64,000 nucleotides of DNA from Brachybacterium ginsengisoli (GCF_002407065.1 NZ_CP023564.1:3720001-3784000); one strand, 5' to 3'. Positions 9,315 through 18,384 are shown, numbered from the stretch's first letter. Translations and numbers: made by a program. Notes: generated from the letters alone by a model not told the origin.

Positions 9315-10586
9315 ATGGCATCACCGACGATCCTCCGCCCCTCTCCCGAACAGCTCGCCTGGCAGAAGGCCGGCTTCGGCGTCTTCTTCCACTTCGGCGT
9401 GAACACCTTCGCCGGGAAGGAGTGGAGCGATGGGACGATCCCCGCCGCCGACTTCGACCCCACCGAGCTCGATGCCGACGAGTGGGTGCGCGCCGCACGC
9501 GACCTGGGCGCCGCCTACGTGGTGCTCACCGCCAAGCACCACGACGGGTTCTGCCTGTGGCCCACCGGGACCACCGCCTACTCCGTCGCCTCCTCCCCCT
9601 GGAAGGACGGGAAGGGCGATGTGGTCGCCGAGGTCGCCGAGGCCTGCCGTCGCCACGGGATGAAGCTGGGCCTGTACCTCTCGCCCTGGGACCGCAACGC
9701 CGAGTGCTACGAGGACGCCGCCGCGTACGACGCGTTCTACCTCGCCCAGCTGCGCGAGCTGTGCACCCGCTACGGCGACCTGTTCGAGCTGTGGTTCGAC
9801 GGCGCCGGCTCCGCAGGCCGCGAGTACGACTGGGACGGGATCGGCGAGCTGATCGCCGAGCTGCAGCCCGGCGCGATGGTCTTCAACATGGGCCCGGCCA
9901 CCATCCGCTGGGTGGGCAACGAGGACGGCCTCGCGGCGGATCCCTGCGAGTACGTCACCGACTCCACCGACCTCAACAACTACGACGAGGACGTGGTGGG
10001 CATCGGCGCTCAGCGCTACCTGCCCCCGGAGTGCGACGTCTCGATCCGCCGCGGCTGGTTCTGGCAGCCGGGCGAGGAGCCCAAGACCCTCGGGCACCTC
10101 CTGGGCATCCACGACCGGTCCATCGGCCTGGGCGCGAACCTGCTGCTGAACGTCCCGCCGGACCGACGCGGCCGCCTGGACGCCGAGGACCTCGCCCGCA
10201 TGACCGAGTTCGGCGAGGCCCTGCGGGCGCGCTTCGGCGACGGCCGCGAGGCGACCCTCGAGGTCACCGAGGGCGGCGCCACGGCGACCCTGCCCGAGGC
10301 GGCCCGCTTCGATCACGTCGAGCTGCGAGAGGTCCTCACCGAGGGCCAGCGCGTCACCGCCCACCGCGTCCTCGCGGCCGACGGCACGGTGCTCGCCGAG
10401 GGCGCGACGATCGGCGTGCGCCGCATCCACCGCCTGCCCGAGGCGGTCGAGCTGGACTCCCTGCGCATCGAGGTCGAGGGGACGGGCCCCGTGCTCGAGG
10501 CGGTCATCGTCCACGACGCGACCGGTGCGCCGGTGCCGGATCTGGACGAGGGCTACCGCGCCCCGACCGAGGCGCCCCTGGACTGA
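9315..10586 (+). CDS. GH29 alpha-L-fucosidase
   Basis: 423 aa, no signal peptide, so presumably intracellular. Family marks: FGVFFHFGVNTFAGKEWSDG near the N-terminus, the substrate-binding KHHDGFCLW at 74-82, and WFDGAGSAG with D162 in the position of the GH29 catalytic nucleophile. The ~350-residue catalytic barrel is followed by a short beta domain (from ~340), as in GH29 subfamily members that remove terminal L-fucose with retention. The start MASPTILRPSPEQ has GGAAAG eight bases upstream; a much longer open frame in phase is only GC-driven. Divergent from an AKR and near a sulfatase. A second, different GH29 gene lies at the right edge of the window. Confidence 0.92.
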   Translation: MASPTILRPSPEQLAWQKAGFGVFFHFGVNTFAGKEWSDGTIPAADFDPTELDADEWVRAARDLGAAYVVLTAKHHDGFCLWPTGTTAYSVASSPWKDGKGDVVAEVAEACRRHGMKLGLYLSPWDRNAECYEDAAAYDAFYLAQLRELCTRYGDLFELWFDGAGSAGREYDWDGIGELIAELQPGAMVFNMGPATIRWVGNEDGLAADPCEYVTDSTDLNNYDEDVVGIGAQRYLPPECDVSIRRGWFWQPGEEPKTLGHLLGIHDRSIGLGANLLLNVPPDRRGRLDAEDLARMTEFGEALRARFGDGREATLEVTEGGATATLPEAARFDHVELREVLTEGQRVTAHRVLAADGTVLAEGATIGVRRIHRLPEAVELDSLRIEVEGTGPVLEAVIVHDATGAPVPDLDEGYRAPTEAPLD

Positions 10587-10607
10587 CCCGCGCCGACCCT
10601 CGCCGCC

Positions 10608-11699
10608 TCAGCCCTCCCCGCCGTCGGAGGCGGATCCCGGGGCGGCGGGCCGGTCCCCGTCGGCCGGCGGATCACCGGCCGGCGGATCGCCCGCGGGCGG
10701 CTCGCCGCCGGGAGCTCCCCCGCCGCCCATGCCACCGGCCTCGGGCTCTGTGGTGGTGTCGATCGGGACGTCGATGCTGAAGGCGTAGCCGCTGTCCTCG
10801 TCGCCGGTGAGCCGGGCGAGCTGCTGGTCGTGGCCGTCGGAGAAGATGCCGTCGGTCTCGAGCGTGAGCTGGTCGAGGTTCTCGGCCGAGCCCACGTACT
10901 CGGGCCGTGCGTAGACCGCGGTGACGGCGTCCTCGGGCAGGGCGATCTGGGAGGTGAGGAGGGCGTTGCCGGCGTCGACGATCGACTCCGCGTCCGGGAA
11001 CACCTCGAAGTGCAGGTGGGGCCAGCGCCCGGCGTAGCAGCCGGGGACGATGCTGGTGAAGGTGACCTTCCCGCTGCCATCGGTGATCTGCACGCCGCGC
11101 AGGTAGGTCTCGTCCTCCACGCCGGAGGTGTACATCGAGTACCGGCCCTCGGCGTCGCACTGCCACAGGTACACCGCCGCGCCCTCCATCGGCACGTCGC
11201 CGCCGGCCATGTCGATGAGGGACATCGTGATCTCCAGCGGCACGCCGTCGGCGGTGGTGGTGGAGTCGATGCTGGTGGTGATGTCGCTGCGCTCCACGTC
11301 GCTGGTCTCCAGCACGTCCGCGCCGTTGGAGCCGTCGCCCGGGTAGGGGCCGGCGGTCTCACCGGGCATCTCGGTGAGGCTCGAGGAACCGGAGCCGCCG
11401 TCGCTCGCGCCTCCCCCGTCGCTCGCCGAGGTGCCGTCGGTCGCCGAGGCGTCGTCGCCGGTGCTGCAGGCGGCGAGGACGGCCGCGACGCTGCCTGCGC
11501 CGAGCACGCCGAGCGCTCCGCGGCGGGAGACGAGCGTGCCCATGTCGAAGGCGAGGCCCTGGTCCTCGACGTCCTCCTCGGGGTGGGGCAACATACGACC
11601 TTCGAAGGCGGCCGGCGGGGCGGCGTGCGCGACGTCGTCAGAGTGCTCGTGCGCTGCCGGGTAGGCGCGGTGGTTGCGGGGGCCGGGGGTGTGGTCCAT
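10608..11699 (-). CDS. Tat-exported lipoprotein, intradiol ring-cleavage dioxygenase-like
   Basis: 363 aa. A long N-terminal segment precedes a twin-arginine (SRRGALGVLG, RR at 59-60) and a lipobox ending at C78 (VLAAC), followed by a Ser/Gly-rich linker to ~110. The globular domain matches secreted intradiol dioxygenases: WQCDAEGRYSMY supplies Y187, CYAGRWPHLHFEV supplies Y222, H228 and H230, the expected Fe(III) ligand set. Members cleave catechol-type rings; the extracytoplasmic forms may act on lignin- or quinone-derived phenols. The C-terminus is an unusual Gly/Pro-rich tail with GDPPA repeats. The ATG at 11699 has GAGAGGA upstream. Tat export fits a cofactor-loaded enzyme. Confidence 0.88.
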   Translation of the reverse strand: MDHTPGPRNHRAYPAAHEHSDDVAHAAPPAAFEGRMLPHPEEDVEDQGLAFDMGTLVSRRGALGVLGAGSVAAVLAACSTGDDASATDGTSASDGGGASDGGSGSSSLTEMPGETAGPYPGDGSNGADVLETSDVERSDITTSIDSTTTADGVPLEITMSLIDMAGGDVPMEGAAVYLWQCDAEGRYSMYTSGVEDETYLRGVQITDGSGKVTFTSIVPGCYAGRWPHLHFEVFPDAESIVDAGNALLTSQIALPEDAVTAVYARPEYVGSAENLDQLTLETDGIFSDGHDQQLARLTGDEDSGYAFSIDVPIDTTTEPEAGGMGGGGAPGGEPPAGDPPAGDPPADGDRPAAPGSASDGGEG

Positions 11700-11764
11700 G
11701 GCGGTCCTCTCGGTCACGGTGGGTGAGGGGAGGGACGCTAGGACCGCCGCCTGTGGGGGTACTG

Positions 11765-12523
11765 CTACCCCGCCGTGACCTTCCGGGGGTCCGCCCGGGA
11801 GAACCCTGGGATCCGCTTCCGCGCCGGGAGGGTGGCGAGCGCCTCCCGGTGCCGCATCGCCGCCACCCGGATCACCTCGTGGTGGTCGCCGAGCGGCGCG
11901 CTGACGAGGTCCGCGCCGGCACCTCGCACCAGGTTCGCGAAATGGCCCGGGGCCAGCACATAGCTCGCGGCGATCACCCGCAGCGCACCGGCCTCGCGGG
12001 CGGCCTCGACGGCCTCGGGGATGGTGGGCGCGCACCCGGCCCCGTATCCGATGCTGACCGGGCAGGGCAGGCGGGCGGCGAGCAGATCGCGCGTGTGCTC
12101 CACGGCACGCGCCGCGGCGGGATCGGAGGAGCCGGCTGCGGCGAGCACCACCTGATCGCCCGGCCGATGCCCGGCGTCTCCCCCGCTGAGCGCGGCCAGC
12201 CGGTCCCGCAGCGCGAGCACCAGCGCGGGGTGCGGGCCGAGCGCCGCGGCGGCGACGGCGCGCGGATGGGGCAGGACGGCCCCGGCGATGTCCACGGAGG
12301 TGTGGAACCCGGTCGAGAGCAGCAGCGGAACCACCACCACAGGCTCCCCGGCAGCGGCCGCGCGGGAGACGACGCGGGCCACCTCGGGCAGCTCGACGTC
12401 CACATAGGCCTCGTGCACGGCCGCGTCCGGGACGGCCAGGGCGAGCTTCTCCCGGATCCGCGCGATCACGGCGCGCCCCTCCGGGGAGCTGGTGCCGTGG
12501 GAGCAGGCGATGAGCGCGGTCAT
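11765..12523 (-). CDS. sirohydrochlorin chelatase (CbiX/SirB type)
   Basis: 252 aa, long form with two CbiX-like halves. It inserts Fe2+ into sirohydrochlorin to make siroheme, the prosthetic group of NirB. The chelatase marks are H9 in ACSHGTSS and the second metal histidine in STGFHTSVDI; the second half carries GYGAGCAP and APGHFANL. It is the last gene of the nitrite operon and overlaps hemD by 4 nt (ATGA). That position, after the transporter and nirBD, argues for iron rather than cobalt as the metal. Confidence 0.9.
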   Translation of the reverse strand: MTALIACSHGTSSPEGRAVIARIREKLALAVPDAAVHEAYVDVELPEVARVVSRAAAAGEPVVVVPLLLSTGFHTSVDIAGAVLPHPRAVAAAALGPHPALVLALRDRLAALSGGDAGHRPGDQVVLAAAGSSDPAAARAVEHTRDLLAARLPCPVSIGYGAGCAPTIPEAVEAAREAGALRVIAASYVLAPGHFANLVRGAGADLVSAPLGDHHEVIRVAAMRHREALATLPARKRIPGFSRADPRKVTAG

Positions 12524-13401
12524 GAGGCCTCCTGGGTCACGCGTGCGGCGGGATCGAAGTGCTCGACGACGGCCCGCACCAGAGCGCCCATCCGGCTGCG
12601 GGTGGGCAGCAGCGCGGGCAGGCCCCGCGCCTGCAGGGGCGCGGCGGTGAGGGGGCCGACGGCCGCCATCAGCAGCTCGCCGGCGCGGACGCGGGCGGCG
12701 AGACGGGGCAGGGCCCCGGCCCGTTCGGCGGCGCGCAGCCAGTTCTCGGTGCCGGGGGCTGCGGTGAACAGGACCGCGTCGACGGTGCCGTCGGCCGCGG
12801 CGAGCACGGAGCGGTGCACGGCGGCGGGGTCGCGCGGCGGGCCCCAGCGGTAGACGGTCAGGGCCACCACGTGGGCGCCGGCGGCGGCGACCGCGGCATC
12901 GAGTCCGTCGGCTCCGGAGCCGTGGTGCTGCACGGCGACGCGACGGCCCTGCAGGTCCAGGTCCCGGAGGTGGGCGATCACCTCGGCGGAGGTGCCCTCG
13001 TCGGCGACCCAGTCCACCTCGAGCCCGACGGCCTGGGCGGCGCCGCGAGCCTTGGGGCCGCGGGCGAGCACGCGGGTTCCGGCGAGCGAGGTGCGCAGCG
13101 CGGGGCCGACGCCGGCGGCGTCGGCCGCCTCGAACCAGCCGCGCATGCCCACGCCGGTGGTGGCCACGAGCACCTCGGGCGCGCGGGCGATGAGATCGGC
13201 GGTGCGGGCCAGCAGGTAGGGGTCGTCCACGTGCGGGATCATGCTCATCGCCGGGGCGTGCAGGATCTCGGCGCCGTGGCGGGTCAGCGCCGCGGCGAGC
13301 TCCTCCGCCCGACGGTCCAGGGCGAGCACGAGGCGCCGCCCCTCGAGGGCGTCGGAGAGCCGCGGCGGAGTGAGGCCACGGGGGCTCGGGCCGGCGCTCA
13401 T
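12520..13401 (-). CDS. hemD: uroporphyrinogen-III synthase
   Basis: 293 aa. HemD fold: two Rossmann-like lobes. Visible features are RRLVLALDRRAEELAAALTRHGAE in lobe 1, the ATTGVGMRGWFEAADAAG hinge and VDAVLFTAAPGTENWLRAAE in lobe 2. It cyclises and inverts hydroxymethylbilane to uroporphyrinogen III, the precursor of siroheme. In this operon it overlaps cobA upstream and the chelatase gene downstream by 4 nt each. It may be the pathway-dedicated copy, with another in the heme operon elsewhere; that cannot be told here. Confidence 0.88.
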   Translation of the reverse strand: MSAGPSPRGLTPPRLSDALEGRRLVLALDRRAEELAAALTRHGAEILHAPAMSMIPHVDDPYLLARTADLIARAPEVLVATTGVGMRGWFEAADAAGVGPALRTSLAGTRVLARGPKARGAAQAVGLEVDWVADEGTSAEVIAHLRDLDLQGRRVAVQHHGSGADGLDAAVAAAGAHVVALTVYRWGPPRDPAAVHRSVLAAADGTVDAVLFTAAPGTENWLRAAERAGALPRLAARVRAGELLMAAVGPLTAAPLQARGLPALLPTRSRMGALVRAVVEHFDPAARVTQEAS

Positions 13402-14258
13402 GCCGCGTGCTCCGCGGTGGGCAGCGCGGTGGGCGCGGTGGCGGGCTCCGTGGTGGACGGGGTGGCGGCCAGCGTCGCGGGCGGCGCCGCCGCGACCGGC
13501 TGCAGCAGCTCAGGGCGGGCCACCTCGCCGATGACGATCACGGCGGGGCTGCGCACCTGCGCGGCGGCCGCGGCGTGCACCGCCCCGGCGAGGGTGGTGC
13601 GGGTGGTGCGCTGGCGCGGGGTGTGCCCGTTCTCGATGATCGCGACCGGCCGCTCCCCCGGCACCTCGTGCGCGAGCGCCGCGGCGACCAGCGCAGGCAG
13701 GGCCGCGACGCCCATCAGCACCACGGTGGTCACGGCGCGGTCCGCGAGCGCGGCGAGGGTCGCGTCGGAGGGCCCGCGCGGGCCCGTCAGGTCGTGGCCG
13801 CTGACCAGGTGCACGGTGGAGGAGATGCCGCGGTGGGTGACGGGCACCCCCGCGGCCTGGGGAACGGCGACCGCGCTGCTGATCCCGGGGACCACCTCGG
13901 CCTCGATCCCGGCCTCCCGGCAGGCGAGCACCTCCTCGCCGCCGCGGCCCAGCAGGAACGGGTCCCCGCCCTTGAGGCGCACCACCGCGCGGCCCGCGAG
14001 GGCGTGCTCGAGGATCAGGGCGTTGATCCCCTCCTGCGGGACGGGGTGATGGCCGGGCCGCTTGCCCACGTCGATCACGAGCGCCCCGGGGCGCAGCTCG
14101 GAGCGGATCTCGGCGCCGGGGCCCAGGCGGTCCACGATCACCACGTCGGCCGCTCGCAGCAGGCGCAGGGCGCGCACCGTGAGCAGGTCCAGCGGACCGG
14201 GCCCGCCGCCCACCAGCGCGACGGTGCCCCGCCCGACCGTCGTGCTCGGCCCGCTCAT
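13398..14258 (-). CDS. cobA: uroporphyrinogen-III C-methyltransferase
   Basis: 286 aa. SAM-dependent double methylation of uroporphyrinogen III to precorrin-2. SUMT marks: GGGPGPLDLLTVRALRLL at the N-terminus, RLKGGDPFLLGRGGEEVLA and the VVPGISSAVAVPQAAGVPVTHR block. The last ~40 residues are an Ala/Thr/Pro-rich tail with no recognised domain; no precorrin-2 dehydrogenase/ferrochelatase domain is fused, unlike CysG. The ATG at 14258 overlaps the nirD stop (ATGA); upstream in-frame residues are the antisense-like reading of nirD. Supplies siroheme for NirB with the two downstream genes. Confidence 0.92.
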   Translation of the reverse strand: MSGPSTTVGRGTVALVGGGPGPLDLLTVRALRLLRAADVVIVDRLGPGAEIRSELRPGALVIDVGKRPGHHPVPQEGINALILEHALAGRAVVRLKGGDPFLLGRGGEEVLACREAGIEAEVVPGISSAVAVPQAAGVPVTHRGISSTVHLVSGHDLTGPRGPSDATLAALADRAVTTVVLMGVAALPALVAAALAHEVPGERPVAIIENGHTPRQRTTRTTLAGAVHAAAAAQVRSPAVIVIGEVARPELLQPVAAAPPATLAATPSTTEPATAPTALPTAEHAA

Positions 14259-14662
14259 CGGGCGCCGCCGCGCAGCAGGTAGAGGTCGCCGTCGAGGGTG
14301 CGCACGGGCCAGACCCGCAGGCGTCGGACGTCCTTCCCGCGGGTGTTCACGCAGGTGCCGGAGCGGAGGTCGAAGACCTGCTTGTAGATCGGGGAGGCGA
14401 TTGTGGGGCGGCCGCCGCGGGAGCCGACGATGCCGCGGGAGATGACGTTCGCGCCGGAGTAGGGGTCGTGGTTGTCCACCGCGCGGATGTCCCCGTCCGG
14501 CAGGAGGAACAGGGCCACCTGCTCCTCGCCCACCAGGGCGGCGCGCCCCCGCTCGACCTCGAGATGGCTCAGCGGGCACAGCCGCTCCCAGTTGGCGGCG
14601 AGCTGGGGCGCGAGCCCGGAGCGGGTCCGGGCGAGCGTCGCGGTGGTGAGGGTGCTGGTCAT
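14255..14662 (-). CDS. nirD: nitrite reductase small subunit NirD
   Basis: 135 aa, Rieske-like fold without the cluster ligands, as usual for NirD. The segment AVDNHDPYSGANVISRGIVG and the IYKQVFDLRSGTCV block are diagnostic. NirD partners with NirB for cytosolic NADH-dependent reduction of nitrite to ammonium. The ATG at 14662 overlaps the nirB stop and leaves a 4-nt overlap with cobA downstream. Confidence 0.93.
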   Translation of the reverse strand: MTSTLTTATLARTRSGLAPQLAANWERLCPLSHLEVERGRAALVGEEQVALFLLPDGDIRAVDNHDPYSGANVISRGIVGSRGGRPTIASPIYKQVFDLRSGTCVNTRGKDVRRLRVWPVRTLDGDLYLLRGGAR

Positions 14663-17220
14663 CTTCGTACCTCCAGGGTCGTGCCGGCGATCAGGATCCC
14701 GGGGCGCTCGCGCTCCTCGGGACGGGCGGGCCGCAGCTGGTCCCGTTCGGGGACGTAGGCGAGGCCGGGGTCGGGGGTGGTCGGGGCGTTGACGAAGGAG
14801 TCGAAGCGGGCGAGCTTCGCGGCGTCGGCGAGGGTCTCGGCCCATTCGTCGCGGTAGTTCTCCACATGGCGGTCCATCGCGGCGTCGAGGTCGGCGCAGA
14901 GTCCGAGGGAGTCGTCCATGACCACGGCGCGCAGCCCGTCGATCCCGCCGTCGAGCGCCTCGAGCCAGGGGGCGGTGCGCTGGAGCTTGTCCGCGGTGCG
15001 GGCGTAGTACATGAGGTAGCGGTCCAGGGTGCGGATCAGGGCGTCGTCGTCCAGGCCCTCGGCGAGCAGCTCGGCGTGGCGCGGGGTGGCGCCGCCGTTG
15101 CCGCCCACGTAGAGGTTCCAGCCCTGGGCGGTGGCGATGATGCCGGCGTCCTTGGCGCGCGCCTCGGCGCATTCGCGGGCGCAGCCGGAGACGCCGAGCT
15201 TGATCTTGTGCGGGGCGCGCAGGCCGCGGTAGCGCAGCTCGAGCTGCACGGCCATGGCGGTGGAGTCCAGCACGCCGTAGCGGCACCACGCGGAGCCCAC
15301 GCAGGACTTCACGGTGCGCAGGGACTTGCCGTAGGCGTGGCCGGATTCGAAACCGGCGTCGACCAGGCGCTGCCAGATCTGCGGCAGCTGCTCGAGACGG
15401 GCGCCGAACATGTCCACCCGCTGGCCGCCGGTGATCTTGGTGTACAGGCCGTAGTCGCGCGCCACCTCGCCCACCACGATGAGCCCCTCGGGGGTGACCT
15501 CGCCGCCGGGCATGCGCGGGACCACCGAGTAGGTGCCGTCCTTCTGCATGTTGGCCATGACGTGGTCGTTGGTGTCCTGGAGGGTGGCGTTCTCGCCGTC
15601 CAGCACGTGCTCCCCGCCGAGCAGGGCGAGGATGCCGGCGAGCACGGGCTTGCAGATGTCGCAGCCGCGGCCGCGGCCGAACCGCTCGATGACGGCGCTG
15701 AAGGTGGTCAGCCCCGAGACGTGCACGGCGTCGAACAGCTGGCGGCGGGAGAGGTCGAAGTGCTCGCAGAGCCCGGTGCTGACCGTGCGGCCCAGCGCCG
15801 AGAGCTCGGAGCGGACCAGGGTGGTGACCATGGAGGTGCAGGAGCCGCAGGTGGCGCCGGCCCGGGTGCAGGCGGTGACGGCGGCGGCGTCGGTGCAGCC
15901 CTGCTCGCGCACGGCGTGGCGGATCGCGCCGGCGCTCACGGAGGAGCAGGAGCAGACCACGGCCTCGTCGGGAAGCTCGGCGGTGGGGGCCGCGGCGGCG
16001 CCGGCGGGCAGGAGATGCGCGGCGGGGTCGCCGCCGAGCGGCCCGCCCACCAGGGGGCGGAGCGAGCCGTAGGCGGAGGCGTCACCCACGAGCATCCCGC
16101 CCAGCAGGGTCTTCGCGTCGTCGGAGAGCACGAGCTTCTTGTGCACGCCGCTGACGGGGTCGGTGTAGACCACGTCGAGGGCGCCGGGGGTGGTGGCGAA
16201 GGCGTCGCCGAAGCTGGCCACGTCCACGCCGGAGAGCTTGAGCTTGGTGGAGAGGTCGTAGCCGGGGAAAGTGGCGTCCCCGCCGAGGATCCGGTCGCCG
16301 GCCACCTCGGCCATGGCGTAGCCGGGGGCGACCAGGCCCACGCACTGCCCCTCGAAGGAGGCGACCTCGCCGATCGCACGGATCGCCGGGTCGCTGGTGG
16401 TGCAGGTGGCGTCGATCCGCACGCCGCCGCGCTCCTCGCAGTCGACGCCGGCGGCACGGGCGAGCTCGTCGCGGGGGCGGACACCGACGGTGAAGACCAC
16501 GAGGTCGGCGGGCAGCTCGCTGCCGTCGGCGAAGGTGACGGCGCGGGCTCGACCGTCGGCGTCCGGGAGCACGGAGGTGCTGCGGGACTCGGTGCGCACG
16601 GTGATGCCGCGGGCCTCGATGAGGCGGCGCAGCACCGCTCCGGCCGGGAGGTCCAGCTGAGCGGACATCAGCCGGTCGCTGGACTGGAGCACGGTCGCCT
16701 CGGCGTCCATGCCCTGGAGGGCGCCGGCCGCCTCGAGGCCCAGCAGCCCGCCGCCGACGACGACCCCGCGCACGGGCCGGCCGAGCTGGGCGGCGCGGGA
16801 CTCGACGTGCTCGCGCAGCGCCTCGACGTCCTCCACGGTGCGGTAGACGAAGCAGCCGGGCAGCTCGGCGCCGGGGATCGGGGGCCGGGCGGCGCTGGAC
16901 CCGGTGGCGAGCACCAGGTGGTCGTAGGGGTGGGTGGTCCCGGAGGCCGTGGTGACGGTGCGGGCGTCGCGGTCGATCGAGGTGGCGGGGTCGCCCTCGT
17001 GGAGGGTGACGCGGGGGTCGGCGAAGATCGTGGCGGGGAGGGTGAGCTGCTCGGGGCTGTGGTGCTCGAAGTAGCGGGTCAGGCCCACCCGGTCGTAGGG
17101 GTGGCGGGCCTCGTCGCCGAGCACGGTGATGCTGATCCGCTCCTCGGCGCGGGTGACCAGCGAGTCCACCAGTCGGTGCGCCGCCATCCCGGCGCCGATC
17201 ACCACGATGCGGGCGCTCAT
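14659..17220 (-). CDS. nirB: nitrite reductase [NAD(P)H] large subunit NirB
   Basis: 853 aa, the usual full length. N-terminal FAD/NAD-dependent reductase (VVIGAGMAAHRLVDSL dinucleotide fold, FVYRTVEDVEALREH, VGVRPRDELARAAG), then a BFD-like [2Fe-2S] module (CSCSSVSAGAIRHAV ... TCGSC), then the sulfite/nitrite reductase half whose cysteines CVGSAWCRYG and SGCARECAEA bind the [4Fe-4S]-siroheme centre. It reduces nitrite to ammonium with NAD(P)H for assimilation. It follows the nitrite transporter with an ATGA overlap and precedes nirD the same way, so expression of the set is tightly coupled. Confidence 0.96.
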   Translation of the reverse strand: MSARIVVIGAGMAAHRLVDSLVTRAEERISITVLGDEARHPYDRVGLTRYFEHHSPEQLTLPATIFADPRVTLHEGDPATSIDRDARTVTTASGTTHPYDHLVLATGSSAARPPIPGAELPGCFVYRTVEDVEALREHVESRAAQLGRPVRGVVVGGGLLGLEAAGALQGMDAEATVLQSSDRLMSAQLDLPAGAVLRRLIEARGITVRTESRSTSVLPDADGRARAVTFADGSELPADLVVFTVGVRPRDELARAAGVDCEERGGVRIDATCTTSDPAIRAIGEVASFEGQCVGLVAPGYAMAEVAGDRILGGDATFPGYDLSTKLKLSGVDVASFGDAFATTPGALDVVYTDPVSGVHKKLVLSDDAKTLLGGMLVGDASAYGSLRPLVGGPLGGDPAAHLLPAGAAAAPTAELPDEAVVCSCSSVSAGAIRHAVREQGCTDAAAVTACTRAGATCGSCTSMVTTLVRSELSALGRTVSTGLCEHFDLSRRQLFDAVHVSGLTTFSAVIERFGRGRGCDICKPVLAGILALLGGEHVLDGENATLQDTNDHVMANMQKDGTYSVVPRMPGGEVTPEGLIVVGEVARDYGLYTKITGGQRVDMFGARLEQLPQIWQRLVDAGFESGHAYGKSLRTVKSCVGSAWCRYGVLDSTAMAVQLELRYRGLRAPHKIKLGVSGCARECAEARAKDAGIIATAQGWNLYVGGNGGATPRHAELLAEGLDDDALIRTLDRYLMYYARTADKLQRTAPWLEALDGGIDGLRAVVMDDSLGLCADLDAAMDRHVENYRDEWAETLADAAKLARFDSFVNAPTTPDPGLAYVPERDQLRPARPEERERPGILIAGTTLEVRR

Positions 17221-18155
17221 CGCGGCGCTCCCACCAGGGCGGGGGTCTCGGCGGGGGCGTCCGTCGTGACGTCGGAGGGGGCGCCGGTGGCGGCGGGCGC
17301 CGCGGTGGCCGACGGGGCGGAGGCCGACGGGGCGGAGGCCGGGACGGCGCCGGCGAGCGCCGGGGTGCGTCGGCCGTGGGCGTAGAGCAGCGGGAGCCCC
17401 ACCAGGGCCACGCCGCCCACGAGGTTGCCGAGGACCGTGGGGATCTCGTTCCAGATCAGGTAGTCCAGGAGCGTGAAGTCCGCGCCGAGCAGCAGGCCCG
17501 AGGGGAACAGGAACATGTTCACGATGGAGTGCTCGAAGCCCATGTAGAAGAAGAGCATGATCGGCATCCACATGCAGGCGATCTTCCCGAGGATGTTGTC
17601 GGTCATGAACGCGCCGACCACACCGGTGGAGACCATCCAGTTGCACAGCACCGCGCGGACGAACAGGGTGAGCATGCCGGCGGCGCCGTGATCCGCGTAG
17701 CCGACGGTGCGGCCGTGGCCGATCTCGGAGATCGCCTCGCCCACAGGGCTCGGCGCGGAGGAGAAGCCGTAGGTGAAGTAGATGGCCATCAGCACCGCGA
17801 CCATGAACGCGCCGAGGAAGTTGCCCACGAACACCAGGCCCCACACCCGCAGGATCGAGCGGACGCTCACCCCGGGCCTGCGGGCGATCAGCGCCATCGG
17901 CATCAGCGTGAACACGCCCGTGAGCAGGTCGAAGCCCAGCAGGTACAGCATGATGAAGCCGACGGGGAACAGCAGCGCGCCCAGCAGCGGCTGACCGGTC
18001 TGGGTGGAGACGGTGACGGCGAAGGCGGCGCCGAGGGTGAGGATCGCGCCGGCCATGAAGGCTCGCAGCAGCGTGACGGGGGCGGAGTAGGTGACCTTCG
18101 AGGCGCCGGCGGCGGTGAGCCGATCCACCAGATCAGCAGGCTGGATGTAGGACAT
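17217..18155 (-). CDS. nirC: formate/nitrite transporter family protein (nitrite channel)
   Basis: 312 aa. FocA/NirC pentameric channel family: six transmembrane helices, the amphipathic N-terminus DLVDRLTAAGASKV, GFDLLTGVFTLMP and the typical CNWMVSTGV and GFEHSIVNMF blocks (the latter with the gating/proton-relay histidine). The last ~45 residues are an Ala/Pro/Ser-rich cytosolic tail. First gene of the nitrite operon, so nitrite uptake is the most likely role; the symbol nirC is assigned on that context. The ATG at 18155 has AAGGAG six bases upstream. A GlnR-like site and a palindromic repeat lie in the long upstream region. Confidence 0.92.
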   Translation of the reverse strand: MSYIQPADLVDRLTAAGASKVTYSAPVTLLRAFMAGAILTLGAAFAVTVSTQTGQPLLGALLFPVGFIMLYLLGFDLLTGVFTLMPMALIARRPGVSVRSILRVWGLVFVGNFLGAFMVAVLMAIYFTYGFSSAPSPVGEAISEIGHGRTVGYADHGAAGMLTLFVRAVLCNWMVSTGVVGAFMTDNILGKIACMWMPIMLFFYMGFEHSIVNMFLFPSGLLLGADFTLLDYLIWNEIPTVLGNLVGGVALVGLPLLYAHGRRTPALAGAVPASAPSASAPSATAAPAATGAPSDVTTDAPAETPALVGAPR

Positions 18156-18260
18156 GGCTGCTCCTTGCACGAGGGGAGGATGGTCATGTCCCGTGCGCCT
18201 GCAGCGGGGTGCGGCCATCCTGGGCTCTCGAGGAGCAGGGGCGAAGGGCGAGAGGGCGCC

Positions 18261-18276
18261 GTGACCTTCTCGTGAC
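18261..18276. promoter_or_regulatory. GlnR-like box upstream of the nitrite operon
   Basis: GTGAC-N6-GTGAC, about 105 bp upstream of the transporter start. Actinobacterial GlnR sites have the form gTnAC-N6-GaAAC, and nirBD operons are known GlnR targets in Streptomyces and mycobacteria. The match to the second half-site is imperfect. Confidence 0.4.
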
Positions 18277-18323
18277 GTGGCGTCTCAGGGGTGGACGGGG
18301 AATCGTCAGCCCATCGGCCCGCG

Positions 18324-18384
18324 CGGAACCGTCAGATCACGAACCAGAAAGGCGCTGAAAGTGGTTCGCCATCTGACAGTTCCG
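18324..18384. repeat. 61-bp palindromic element, copy 1
   Basis: Two 23-nt arms (18324-18346 and 18362-18384, 20 of 23 positions complementary) flank a 15-nt loop. The core arm pattern is CGGAACC-GTCAGAT-NN-CGAACCA. A second copy with the same arm length and the same loop length lies at 40911-40971. It sits in the 517-bp divergent gap between the nitrite transporter and cytosine deaminase genes. Confidence 0.9.
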
